Of a DNA stretch of 42,695 nt, positions 30,227-38,216 are shown one piece after another. Both the position numbers and the translations under genes were made by a program. The DNA is from Lyngbya sp. CCAP 1446/10 (GTDB lineage Bacteria > Cyanobacteriota > Cyanobacteriia > Cyanobacteriales > Microcoleaceae), in contig NZ_JAIGNI010000057.1 of NCBI RefSeq assembly GCF_026130175.1, positions 32,001 through 74,695 of the forward strand, given 5' to 3'. Below the pieces are notes generated by a model. It was not told where the DNA came from, searched no databases, and saw only the letters and a list, made by a program, of their open reading frames with translations. How positions within the stretch are numbered: position 1 is the stretch's first letter; each line of letters starts with the position of its first letter.

Positions 30227-30463
30227 AAGACAACATCAAATCAGTGCGGCATATCGGTATCGGGGAGTTCGTAAATATCTGCTTGGATAAACTGACACTT
30301 GGGAAACTTTGACGGGAGATGGCAATTCCGGGTGCAGAAGTGTCAACGCCGACAACTTCGCAGCCGTGCTCTGCGATGAGGTGACTGAGGCTGCCATTGC
30401 CACAGCCGAGATCGAAAACTCCGAGTTTTGTCTGGCTGGCCTCAGTCAAGTGTCGCCACCATT
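30227..30463 (-). pseudogene. Truncated, frameshifted SAM methyltransferase
   Basis: The minus strand encodes the SAM-binding core (KLGVFDLGCGNGSLSHLI, EVVGVDTSAPGIAI), then shifts frame. In the next frame it continues sensibly (FPKCQFIQADIYELPDTD) to an in-frame TGA and FDVVL before the sequence enters the 148-bp element. No intact start is visible upstream (a TAG lies in frame before KWWRHL). It is therefore a fragment of ~80 residues with at least one frameshift and two stops, cut off by the repeat. Substrate unknown. Confidence 0.8.
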
Positions 30464-31112
30464 TCTAGGGGAGATACCAAATAAGCGTGATGATATCTGG
30501 GACGCTTGTTTGTGTAATAATACGTATAATTGCTGGAGTTTTTTTTCATCGATTCAGCTAGGTCAACTATTGCCGAGACCGCAAAATTAGGGAGCGTGGG
30601 TGCACTGTTTGGGCCAATGTTCGCCACTTGCGGGGTGCAGCATCTCGAATCGCCCATCCGATGGGGCAGAGCTCGCAGGTATTCGGAAACAAAAGTGCGA
30701 TCGAGCCAGCATTCTCTCCGTACACGAGGGGGAGACAGAAATTTTTGCCTCTTACTTTCGACTGCTAGTGCATCCAGAAGATTCTACCTTTAACCAACAG
30801 CGGTCTGTCAACCCCAGCCTGTTTTGCAGCCTGAAAGATTTTGCCCCAGGGCTCACGGGTGCAACTTGAGCCTCCCATTGAGGATGGAAGTGTGACCGAA
30901 ATCACAGGCCTTGACCAAACAAATTGCTGAGCATCCTTAAGTTAAGACACTTAGAATCGAGATTACTACAGTGGCTTCTATAATTGTGTTTAAATGTTGT
31001 TCTGAAGCTGTGTTGTCTCGTCAGCGGAGCACCCTAGACCGATTCGCGCTTTCCGTCTGGTTGATTGCACTATGGTCGCTGTTGGTGTTGCACCTTAATT
31101 TTGATATGTCCT
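30464..31112. other. Non-coding stretch before the histidine kinase
   Basis: About 650 bp in which the open frames lack any recognisable protein or ribosome-binding site. It may contain further decayed gene material. No RNA gene was recognised. Confidence 0.5.
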
Positions 31113-33170
31113 ATGGTTAAGTTAGGTCAATCCTCCTTTCGCCGTATTTTACTGTCGCGGATTTTGTTGCTCAGCGTGCCTGTTCTACTGGTGGGGGAGT
31201 ATGTTACCTATCGCAAGGCACGATCGACGCTTCTGGAAACTGCTCGTCAAAATTTGACAGAAAGTGCTGTCAGAAAAGCAGAAACTATTGAACAGTGGTC
31301 GAAATCGCTGAAGTCCAATCTGATTGGCGCTTCGGAAAACTCAATGTTGCAGTCTGTAGAGCCGAAGGATTATCAAAAGTTTATCGCGCAATTAGGGCAG
31401 CGGTTGCCAGCCCAGGTTGATTGCTTGCAATTGACTAATATACAGACAAATCAAGTGATAGCGAGCACTTGCGGGCAGCAGCCGATTCAGTCGCTACCTG
31501 CCAAGTTGTGGCCGCCAGTGCAGCAGCAGCAAACTCTGCTGGATGAGAAGAGCGTTTACATCAGTCTGTCGTGGCCTCTCCAGCGACAGGGAAAAGCCAA
31601 CAGCAAGAAGGTGGCTGTGAGTGCTGAGGATTTTCCAGATGCGAGTAAAGAAGGCCGCGACAGCCAAGTGAGTTTGGTGTTGAGCGCTCCAGTTTACACT
31701 CGTCGGGGCAACAGCCGGCAGTTGAGTTATGCTTTGAGTTTGCAGTCGGCCCTGCCGGTGCAAACCAGTGCTCCCAAGGGTTCTCTAGCTGGCTATACGG
31801 TGGCGATCGACCAAGATGGGACGATTTTGGCGCACCCGAATATCAAGCGCGTGGGCCGCAATATCGCCCAAGAGGCAGATGCCGATCGACTAAAAAGTAT
31901 TCTCAGAAGGGCGATGGCTGGCGGACAGGCTTTTCTCCACCTATTTTCCTTTGAAAGAAATGGCGTAGAGTTGCTAGCAGGATACGCTGCTATCCCTAGT
32001 CCTTCAACTAGAAAGGAGAACAGCAAGTGGATTATTTTAGCTGTCTCTCGTTTAGATTATGCTCTATCAGGTTTGGAAGAAATTCAGCAAGTTTTATTTA
32101 ATTTAATTGTGGGTTTGGTTGCTGCTAGTATCATCGCGACTTTATATCTGTCTCGCGACTTAGCGCGTCCTTTGGAAAAACTGAGGGACTACGCACAGAA
32201 AGTGGATACAGCAGAAGCGCCCCTAGCAGTGCCGGAAAATTTCCAAATTCGAGAATTCAATCAACTATCAGAAGCACTCAACAGCATGGTGCAGCGCCTC
32301 AGATCCTGGGCAGAAGAATTGGAAATCGCCACCAAGGAAGCGCAAGTTGCCAATCAGTTAAAAAATGAATTTTTGGGAAATATTTCTCACGAATTGAGAA
32401 CGCCACTCAACGGAATTATTGGTTTTATTCAAATTGTGCGTGACGGCTACTGCGATGACCGAGATGAAGAGATGGAGTTCTTGCAACGCGCCCACGACTC
32501 GTCAATGCAATTGCTGAATATTATTAATGATATTTTGGACATTGCTAAAATTGAATCCGGCACTTTTTCCCTGATGTTAGAAGTAGTTGATATTACTCAG
32601 GTACTTGAAGACGCGATTGATTTGCAAGCCGCTAAAATTGAGGAAAAACGTTTGAAATTAAACTTGCCAGCTCCTCACGCTCCGATTATTGTTCAGGCAG
32701 ATCCGGAGAAGCTAAAACAGGTATTTTTAAACGTGTTGAGCAATGCCGTTAAGTTTACAGAGTCGGGCAGCATTAGTATATCTGTGCGCGTCGAAGCGAG
32801 GACTAATTCTGGTAGTTTTAACGGGAGTGGGTCGGAAAATGCGATCGGCAACAACACTCAAAGCGATTGGGTGGTGGTGACAATTAAAGATACCGGAATT
32901 GGTATAGATCCTGAGCAACAGCAGAAATTGTTTCAACCTTTTGTGATGGCTGATGGTTCTACAACTCGCAAGTTTGGGGGTAACGGTTTGGGCTTGGCTA
33001 TCTCCCGCAGGATCATGGAATCTATGATCGGAAGCATTACTCTGCACAGCGCGGGGGTGGATCAAGGTACTGCGGTGATGATTTCTTTGCCTGTCAATCA
33101 GCAGTCAAGTTTTTATTTTCACAGCCCGGACTTGGTAAAGGAAAATGGAACTTTTAAAAGTTATGACTGA
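31113..33170 (+). CDS. Membrane sensor histidine kinase (Cache-HAMP-HisKA-HATPase)
   Basis: 685 aa from the ATG at 31113; the frame extends 16 codons upstream to 31065 but the extension is Cys-rich and unlikely. It has an N-terminal membrane helix (LLSRILLLSVPVLLVGEYVT) and an extracytoplasmic Cache-like sensor (~35-310, with ILAHPNIKRVGRNI). A second helix follows (LFNLIVGLVAASIIATLYL), then HAMP (RDLARPLEKLRDYA), HisKA with the phospho-acceptor His in NISHELRTPLNG, and the ATPase N box NVLSNAVKF, G1 DTGIGID and G2 GLGLAISRR. All catalytic motifs are intact. No response regulator is adjacent; the nearest is at 26431. Confidence 0.93.
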   Translation: MVKLGQSSFRRILLSRILLLSVPVLLVGEYVTYRKARSTLLETARQNLTESAVRKAETIEQWSKSLKSNLIGASENSMLQSVEPKDYQKFIAQLGQRLPAQVDCLQLTNIQTNQVIASTCGQQPIQSLPAKLWPPVQQQQTLLDEKSVYISLSWPLQRQGKANSKKVAVSAEDFPDASKEGRDSQVSLVLSAPVYTRRGNSRQLSYALSLQSALPVQTSAPKGSLAGYTVAIDQDGTILAHPNIKRVGRNIAQEADADRLKSILRRAMAGGQAFLHLFSFERNGVELLAGYAAIPSPSTRKENSKWIILAVSRLDYALSGLEEIQQVLFNLIVGLVAASIIATLYLSRDLARPLEKLRDYAQKVDTAEAPLAVPENFQIREFNQLSEALNSMVQRLRSWAEELEIATKEAQVANQLKNEFLGNISHELRTPLNGIIGFIQIVRDGYCDDRDEEMEFLQRAHDSSMQLLNIINDILDIAKIESGTFSLMLEVVDITQVLEDAIDLQAAKIEEKRLKLNLPAPHAPIIVQADPEKLKQVFLNVLSNAVKFTESGSISISVRVEARTNSGSFNGSGSENAIGNNTQSDWVVVTIKDTGIGIDPEQQQKLFQPFVMADGSTTRKFGGNGLGLAISRRIMESMIGSITLHSAGVDQGTAVMISLPVNQQSSFYFHSPDLVKENGTFKSYD

Positions 33171-33721
33171 TATAGCCTTTCTCAGAAAGATCAGGTACGC
33201 GAACGGCATAGGGCATAGGGCATGGGGCATAGGGCATGGGGCATAGGGCATGGGGCATGGGGCATAGGGCATGGGGCATATGGCATACCTCACCACACTT
33301 GAGAACCGCTATATTAGGGCTTTTCTCAAATAGATGGGTAATTGATAATTGATAATTGGTAATTGGTAATTGCCACGGGAGCAACTTGTGAACCGCCAGC
33401 TTGTTTCTGATTACCGATTGATTTTTTCCCGATTACAACTGCTATATGTCTGGTCAATTATCCTTAATAAAAGGTTCGCAGTGATGATTTTAGTTGGGAG
33501 ATTTTTATGAGGAATAAATTACTCACTACCAACCAATTTTATGGCGATCGCTCCAACGGACACGATCTGATTTTCTTAATCTAAAATCTCAAATGGTATA
33601 GCAACCGCCACATAGGTTAGGACATAAATAATGTCATGAATAGATCCTATAACCCTTGAGCATAAACGGTTTGATTCTCGTACTATGTAACTGTCAACTG
33701 TCAACTTTCAACTTTCAACTG
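33171..33721. other. Repeat-rich gap between the kinase and the oxidoreductase
   Basis: It contains GGGCATA/GGGGCAT heptamers (33205-33289), ATTGATA/ATTGGTA units (33343-33373) and ACTGTCA/ACTTTCA units (33691-33720) that abut the stop of the oxidoreductase gene. No gene was recognised. Confidence 0.75.
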
Positions 33722-34819
33722 CTATATCAGGGGCTCTCCGCCAAGTTCGAGAGATTTGCTCAAAGTGCTGAGAATGCGGATTAATTCGACGGAAGTGGCA
33801 CCGGAAGAGCTAGGACAAGGGGTATTTGTTTGCACGCAGTTGAGGAAACGATCGCACACTCGCCGCAGTGGCTCTACTTGTTCTAAACTTAATATTTCGC
33901 GACGTTTAATGCTAGTAGTTGGCTGTAGCCCGTGCAGCGAAGCTATCCCGTAGGGAATCGCACTTTCGCCAAAATTATCCTCATCACCTCCCCGATTTGA
34001 ACCACCACGCTGCAAAATCAGCGGAGTTTCCGGCGACATTTCATCAAAAATCAAAGTTCCCAAACTGCCAACAACTGTTAAACGCCTTTGTTTGTCGGGA
34101 TTTAGCCAACATAGGTGAATGAATGCTTGAAATCCGTCGGGATAAGTCAGCGTTACCCAAACTAAATCTGCTAATCCTGGTTCTTGATTTATTCCTTCTT
34201 CACTCTGACTTGTGACTTCTGACTTGGGAAATACAGTCCCCGTAGCGCTGACTTGAATTGGGCTTTGTTCTAGCCAAGTGTTGAAAATAGCGATATCGTG
34301 AACGGCCAAGTCCCAAAGGGCATCAACGTCGTGTCGCACCGGTTCAAAATGAGTGCGCTGGGCGTAACCGTAGCGCAAGGTTCCGAGTTGATGCTGCTGA
34401 ATGATCGTTTTGCCGCGATCGACTGCTGGATGAAACAGATAAGTATGGTCAACGAAGAGTTGCCGCTGCTGTTTTTTGGCTAATTCGCAGAGTTCTATTG
34501 CTTCACAGAGGTTGAGGGCGAGGGGTTTTTCTACTAAGACGTGGTAGCCTTGTTGCAGCGCGGCGGTTGCGAGGGTGTAGTGTGTGGAAGCTGGAGTGGC
34601 GATCGCCACAGCATCCAGTCCGGGCAATCCTTGCACTTGTGACCAATCGGTAGCTAGAATCACCGAGGGATGCAGATTAAACTGTTTTTGGACAGCCACC
34701 AATGAACCTCGATTTTGGTCTACAACCGCTAAAACTTCGCTGTTGGGATGTTCGAGAAAGTTGCGAATTAGGTTAACTCCCCAGCGGCCGGCACCCAATA
34801 CAGCTATTCCGATTTTCAT
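33722..34819 (-). CDS. Gfo/Idh/MocA-family oxidoreductase
   Basis: 365 aa from the ATG at 34819, which gives MKIGIAVLGAGRWGVN with the Rossmann GxGxxG at the N-terminus; an ATG 11 codons earlier would add a non-homologous extension. AIATPASTHYTLA and HVLVEKPLAL (the EKP motif with catalytic Lys) are family hallmarks, and a C-terminal alpha/beta substrate domain follows (ALWDLAVHDIAIF). It probably reduces or oxidises a sugar or sugar-nucleotide hydroxyl with NAD(P); the substrate is unknown. The region around 33935-33960 contains a palindromic repeat-like stretch encoding YGIASLHGLQ. The TAG stop adjoins a heptamer array. Confidence 0.88.
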   Translation of the reverse strand: MKIGIAVLGAGRWGVNLIRNFLEHPNSEVLAVVDQNRGSLVAVQKQFNLHPSVILATDWSQVQGLPGLDAVAIATPASTHYTLATAALQQGYHVLVEKPLALNLCEAIELCELAKKQQRQLFVDHTYLFHPAVDRGKTIIQQHQLGTLRYGYAQRTHFEPVRHDVDALWDLAVHDIAIFNTWLEQSPIQVSATGTVFPKSEVTSQSEEGINQEPGLADLVWVTLTYPDGFQAFIHLCWLNPDKQRRLTVVGSLGTLIFDEMSPETPLILQRGGSNRGGDEDNFGESAIPYGIASLHGLQPTTSIKRREILSLEQVEPLRRVCDRFLNCVQTNTPCPSSSGATSVELIRILSTLSKSLELGGEPLI

Positions 34820-34908
34820 TGATAATAATTTCAAAAATCGCACGGCAATCATAGCATATTTGCTAATTTTTGGGTATGCTTTTTCATCCTAAAAACTGCG
34901 AATTCCAA

Positions 34909-35051
34909 TGACCAATGACTAATAACTACTGTCAACTGCCAACTATCAACTATCAACTATCAACTGCCAACTATCAACTGTCAACTGTCAACTGTCAACT
35001 GTCAACTGTCAACTGCCAACTGCCAACTATCAACTGTCAACTGTCAACTGC
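34909..35051. repeat. Heptameric repeats (AACTGTC/AACTATC type)
   Basis: A long degenerate array that runs into the 3' end of rnc and encodes the last codons and stop of that gene. Confidence 0.92.
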
Positions 35052-35743
35052 CTAAAAGCTGCCTGAGCCGCTGCTTGTTCGGCCGCTTTGATCGATCGAC
35101 CTTTTCCCTCAGCTACCAACTCTCCCTGAATCAGAACTTCTGCCGTAAAACGATCCTCACCGCCCTGCACTGTCCCCGTTTCTTTCACGCTATATTTGGG
35201 CAAAGTTTTGTATTTGCCTTGAGTCAACTCCTGGAGAGCAGCTTTGTAGTTTTGGCGGGCCGGATCGCTGCGAATTTCCGCCGCTAGGCGTTGAAAGTGA
35301 GGATCGAGCCAAGGGCGAACCAATTCTAATGTCTGGACACTCAAATAAAGCGCTGCCAGCAAGGCTTCCAAAGAATCTGCCAGCCGGGGTACGGCGCCTG
35401 TTTTGTCGGCTGCGGCGCTGTTGGAAACGATTAAATAGCGATCGAACCCGTAACTGTCAGCGATTTTAGCAAGAATGCGATCGCTCACCAAGATCGATCG
35501 AATAGCAGCAAATTCCCCCACCGTACAATCGGGATAAATCTCAAACAACAATTCCGACGCAGCCAGCCGCACCACAGCATCGCCCACAAACTCTAATTGC
35601 TCATAATTTGCCTTAGCAGACGCACTTGCATGAGTCAAAGCTAAATCGACTAAATGCCATTTAATCGCAGCATCCTTTGACACTCCCAATTTTTCAATTA
35701 ATGTTTCAAGTTGCTTTTGGCGACCCGGATAAATCTGATGCAT
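35030..35743 (-). CDS. rnc: Ribonuclease III
   Basis: A 237-aa dsRNA-specific endoribonuclease in rRNA and mRNA processing. The catalytic domain has the signature YEQLEFVGDAVVRL (metal-binding Glu and Asp) and a second acidic cluster (ADSLEALLAALYL). The C-terminal dsRNA-binding domain spans ~160-232 (NYKAALQELTQ, GKGRSIKAAEQAAAQAAFRQ). The final residues TVDS and the TGA are encoded by the AGTTGAC heptamer repeat, so the natural end has been overwritten without damage to the dsRBD core. The rnpB gene lies just upstream on the same strand, placing two RNA-processing functions together. Confidence 0.95.
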   Translation of the reverse strand: MHQIYPGRQKQLETLIEKLGVSKDAAIKWHLVDLALTHASASAKANYEQLEFVGDAVVRLAASELLFEIYPDCTVGEFAAIRSILVSDRILAKIADSYGFDRYLIVSNSAAADKTGAVPRLADSLEALLAALYLSVQTLELVRPWLDPHFQRLAAEIRSDPARQNYKAALQELTQGKYKTLPKYSVKETGTVQGGEDRFTAEVLIQGELVAEGKGRSIKAAEQAAAQAAFRQLTVDS

Positions 35744-36056
35744 ACTAATAAAAAAGCTTTTCCTTAAAAAACTAAATATTCCGTAGGGTGCTTATGGCGC
35801 ACCTTATCCTTGCCCAAGCGTGGTAAATTTGAACCGGATCAAAAGCAGAAGACCGTTATTTTAAGTTCCGATTTTTCAGGCTTAAACCAAGGAAAATTGC
35901 TTGGGGGCTTCAGTTCAGAATCAAAACACTGAAACTTGGTCAACCGGTGCGCATTGCGCACCCTACAAACTCAACTAAATAATTTTCCGGTGCTCACGGC
36001 GCTAAATATTCCTGCTTTGTGCGCCTGGCCATCAGCACTTTACCCGAAAAATTGGA
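35744..36056. other. Spacer between rnpB and rnc with short palindromes
   Basis: No gene. It contains GGTGCTTATGGCGCACC (~35789) and GGTGCGCATTGCGCACC (35946-35962), cyanobacterial hairpin repeats also seen at 12269. Confidence 0.6.
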
Positions 36057-36497
36057 GGGGAAAAAGTCGGACATAAGCCGGGTTCTGTTCTCTCAACTGC
36101 AAGCAATTTTCGAGGGCAGTTATCTATCTGGGACGCTTGTTACCAAACGCCTCAAGCGGTACCAAAGAACGGAACTGGTAAAAAACCAACCATAGTCCCT
36201 CCGACCTTGCTCCCAACTGGGGTTTACCGAGCCAGCACCTCTCGATGCTGCTGGTGCGCTCTTACCGCACCTTTGCACCCTTACCCCTAACACTTTGCGA
36301 TTTTCGATCTTCGATTTTTGATGTAATCTTAAATCTCCAATCTCCAATCTCAAATTGGGGGGCGGTATTTTTCTGTGGCACTATCCTCACGATCGCTCGC
36401 ACTGGGCGTTACCCAGCAAGTTTGGTTTTTCGGGAGCCCGGACTTTCCTCAGACAAGCTTTCGCTAATCCGCAACCGCCTGCGCCTACTTTTTCCCC
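36057..36497 (-). ncRNA. rnpB: RNase P RNA
   Basis: Read on the minus strand, the 5' part contains GAGGAAAGTCCGGGCTCCC and GCTGGGTAACGCCCAGTGCG. The 3' end contains CAGAACCCGGCTTATGTCCG, the universal bacterial type A signatures. The ends pair as P1 (GGGGAAAAAGT with ACTTTTTCCCC), which fixes the limits to within a few bases and gives ~441 nt. The P12 region is enlarged by heptamer-like repeats (minus-strand GAGATTGGAGATTGGAGATT, ~36330-36356), as is known for some cyanobacterial rnpB genes. It is the catalytic RNA that matures tRNA 5' ends. Confidence 0.95.
36330..36356. repeat. Heptamer repeats inside rnpB (P12 region)
   Basis: AAATCTCCAATCTCCAATCT followed by CAAATTGG on the plus strand: about three 7-bp units that belong to the same repeat type as intergenic STRRs, located in the variable P12 arm. 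Confidence 0.75.
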
Positions 36498-36818
36498 AGA
36501 TTTATTGTACAGGAATCGAGGGATTTTAGATTTTAGATTTTAGATTTTCAATTTTAGATTTACTCCACAGATCAATCTGGGAGCTTAAGGATTTTTGGCT
36601 GATAATACCAGGATTTATGACAAGGCTGCAACCAAGGGCTAGAAACCCGGTTTATTCCTATATTTCTGGTTACTAAACACAAAATCTCGTAGAAACCGGG
36701 TTTCTGAGGTTAGCGGGCGTAAGTCCTACATTTGGATTTTTTAACTGGCATCACAAACCTATTAACGCCTTGTCGCAAAAAATGTCGTGTGGGGCGATCG
36801 CATTTATAATTCCTAAAC
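36498..36818. other. Spacer between corA and rnpB
   Basis: No gene. It contains TTTTAGA heptamers (36528-36560) and the inverted pair AGAAACCCGGTTT (36641-36653) / AAACCGGGTTTCT (36693-36705), a hairpin repeat common in cyanobacteria. The rnpB promoter should lie in its left part. Confidence 0.65.
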
Positions 36819-37982
36819 TCAGTCATCTTTAATAGTAGAAAAATTTTCAAACCAGCCACGCCGCCAGAAGAAGTAAACTAAGCTAGAAGCGATCGCCACC
36901 ATCAACGCCCAACAAAGCGGATAGCCAAAATACCAGTTCAGTTCCGGCATATTCAAAGGCGATTTCTCTGCATTGAAATTCATTCCGTATACTCCCGCCA
37001 CAAAAGTTAACGGAATAAAAATACTCGAAATCACCGTTAGCAATTTCATGATTTCATTCATCTTATTGCCAACCGAAGACAAATAAACATCCATCAAACC
37101 CGAAGACAGTTCCCGGTAAGTTTCCACCATATCCATCACCTGCACCGTGTGATCGTAACAGTCGCGCAGGTAAATTCGCACCTCTGGACTAATCAAATCG
37201 CTGCTATCGCGAATTAACGTGTTAATTGCATCCCGCTGTGGCCAAATTGCGCGACGCAGCGTCAGCAATTCTCGCCGGATTTTATAGATTTTTTCCAGGG
37301 TTCTACGGGTGGGGCGCACCACCACTTCATCCTCTAACTCTTCAATCCGCTCTCCGTAAAGTTCTAATACAGGGAAAAATCCATCTATAATCGAATCTAG
37401 GAGAGTATAGGCAAGATAATCTGCTCCGTGCTTGCGAATAGTTCCTTGTCCTTTGCGAATGCGATCGCGCACGGGGTCAAAACAATCATAGTCCGGTTCT
37501 TCCTGAACAGTTAGCAGGTAATGCTTGCCCAAAATAAAACTTACTTGTTCTTTATGAAAATTATCTGAATTAGGCTTAACCATAACCATCCAAGCAATGA
37601 TTAAAAGGTGTTCTTCATAGTCTACAACTTTCGGTCTTTGAGGAACATTAACTACATCTTCCTGAGCCATGACGTGTAAATTAAACACTTCGGCCATTTG
37701 TCGCCAAGTCTCTTTGTTTCCCAATCCCAACATATCAACCCAAGAAACAGATTCTGTATCTAAATAGGTAGCAGCTTCTCTAGGATTTGCCAATTGGGCG
37801 CGAGTAGCTCCTGTCTCACAATAGTCAATTAATATAATCTCGGGAGGCGGCGCATCGGGTTCTAAGTCGAGAGTTCCCGGTAGCGCTCCCGGATCGTCAT
37901 AAAAATAGTCAACGTAGGAATCATCATCATCATTAATTGGTTTTGCAACTGCACTAGAAGTATGTATGCTTTTGTATACCAT
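36819..37982 (-). CDS. corA: CorA-family magnesium/cobalt transporter
   Basis: A 387-aa channel for Mg2+ (and Co2+/Ni2+). A large cytoplasmic N-terminal domain (~1-320, with WVDMLGLGNKETWRQMAEVF) is followed by the long stalk helix. Two C-terminal membrane helices follow (~325-345, VISSIFIPLTFVAGVY; and ~355-378, WALMVAIASSLVYFFW), with the selectivity-filter motif YGMNF between them. The N-terminus starts with an acidic, disordered stretch (DDDDSYVDYFYDDPG) that is longer than in classical CorA. It is monocistronic on the minus strand between the giant histidine kinase and rnpB. Confidence 0.95.
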   Translation of the reverse strand: MVYKSIHTSSAVAKPINDDDDSYVDYFYDDPGALPGTLDLEPDAPPPEIILIDYCETGATRAQLANPREAATYLDTESVSWVDMLGLGNKETWRQMAEVFNLHVMAQEDVVNVPQRPKVVDYEEHLLIIAWMVMVKPNSDNFHKEQVSFILGKHYLLTVQEEPDYDCFDPVRDRIRKGQGTIRKHGADYLAYTLLDSIIDGFFPVLELYGERIEELEDEVVVRPTRRTLEKIYKIRRELLTLRRAIWPQRDAINTLIRDSSDLISPEVRIYLRDCYDHTVQVMDMVETYRELSSGLMDVYLSSVGNKMNEIMKLLTVISSIFIPLTFVAGVYGMNFNAEKSPLNMPELNWYFGYPLCWALMVAIASSLVYFFWRRGWFENFSTIKDD

Positions 37983-38170
37983 GTTGATATTCCTGACATT
38001 TAGAACATTTAATTAGGTTATCACTTTTTTGGCACAATTACCAATTAAGCCTGGATGAATAAGCTTAACTATGACTTGCCAGGGAGGGTTCACCTGTTTT
38101 TTTTTGTAGAATTATCGCAGCCAAATAAATGTTTTATAAGAAATCTTTTTCTTGCCTAAATTATACTAAA

Positions 38171-38216
38171 TGACCAATGACTAATGACCAATGACCAATG
38201 ACTAATGACCAATTAC
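38171..38216. repeat. Heptameric repeats (TGACCAA/TGACTAA)
   Basis: A tandem array that ends at the TAA stop of the multi-PAS kinase gene. Confidence 0.88.

Noticed and set aside
30530..30869. Two overlapping frames of 87-89 codons before the histidine kinase
   Set aside because: No recognisable motif, no ribosome-binding site, composition unlike neighbouring genes.
33205..33289. Possible CRISPR array
   Set aside because: The units are only 7 bp (GGGCATA/GGGGCAT) with no unique spacers; it is an STRR.
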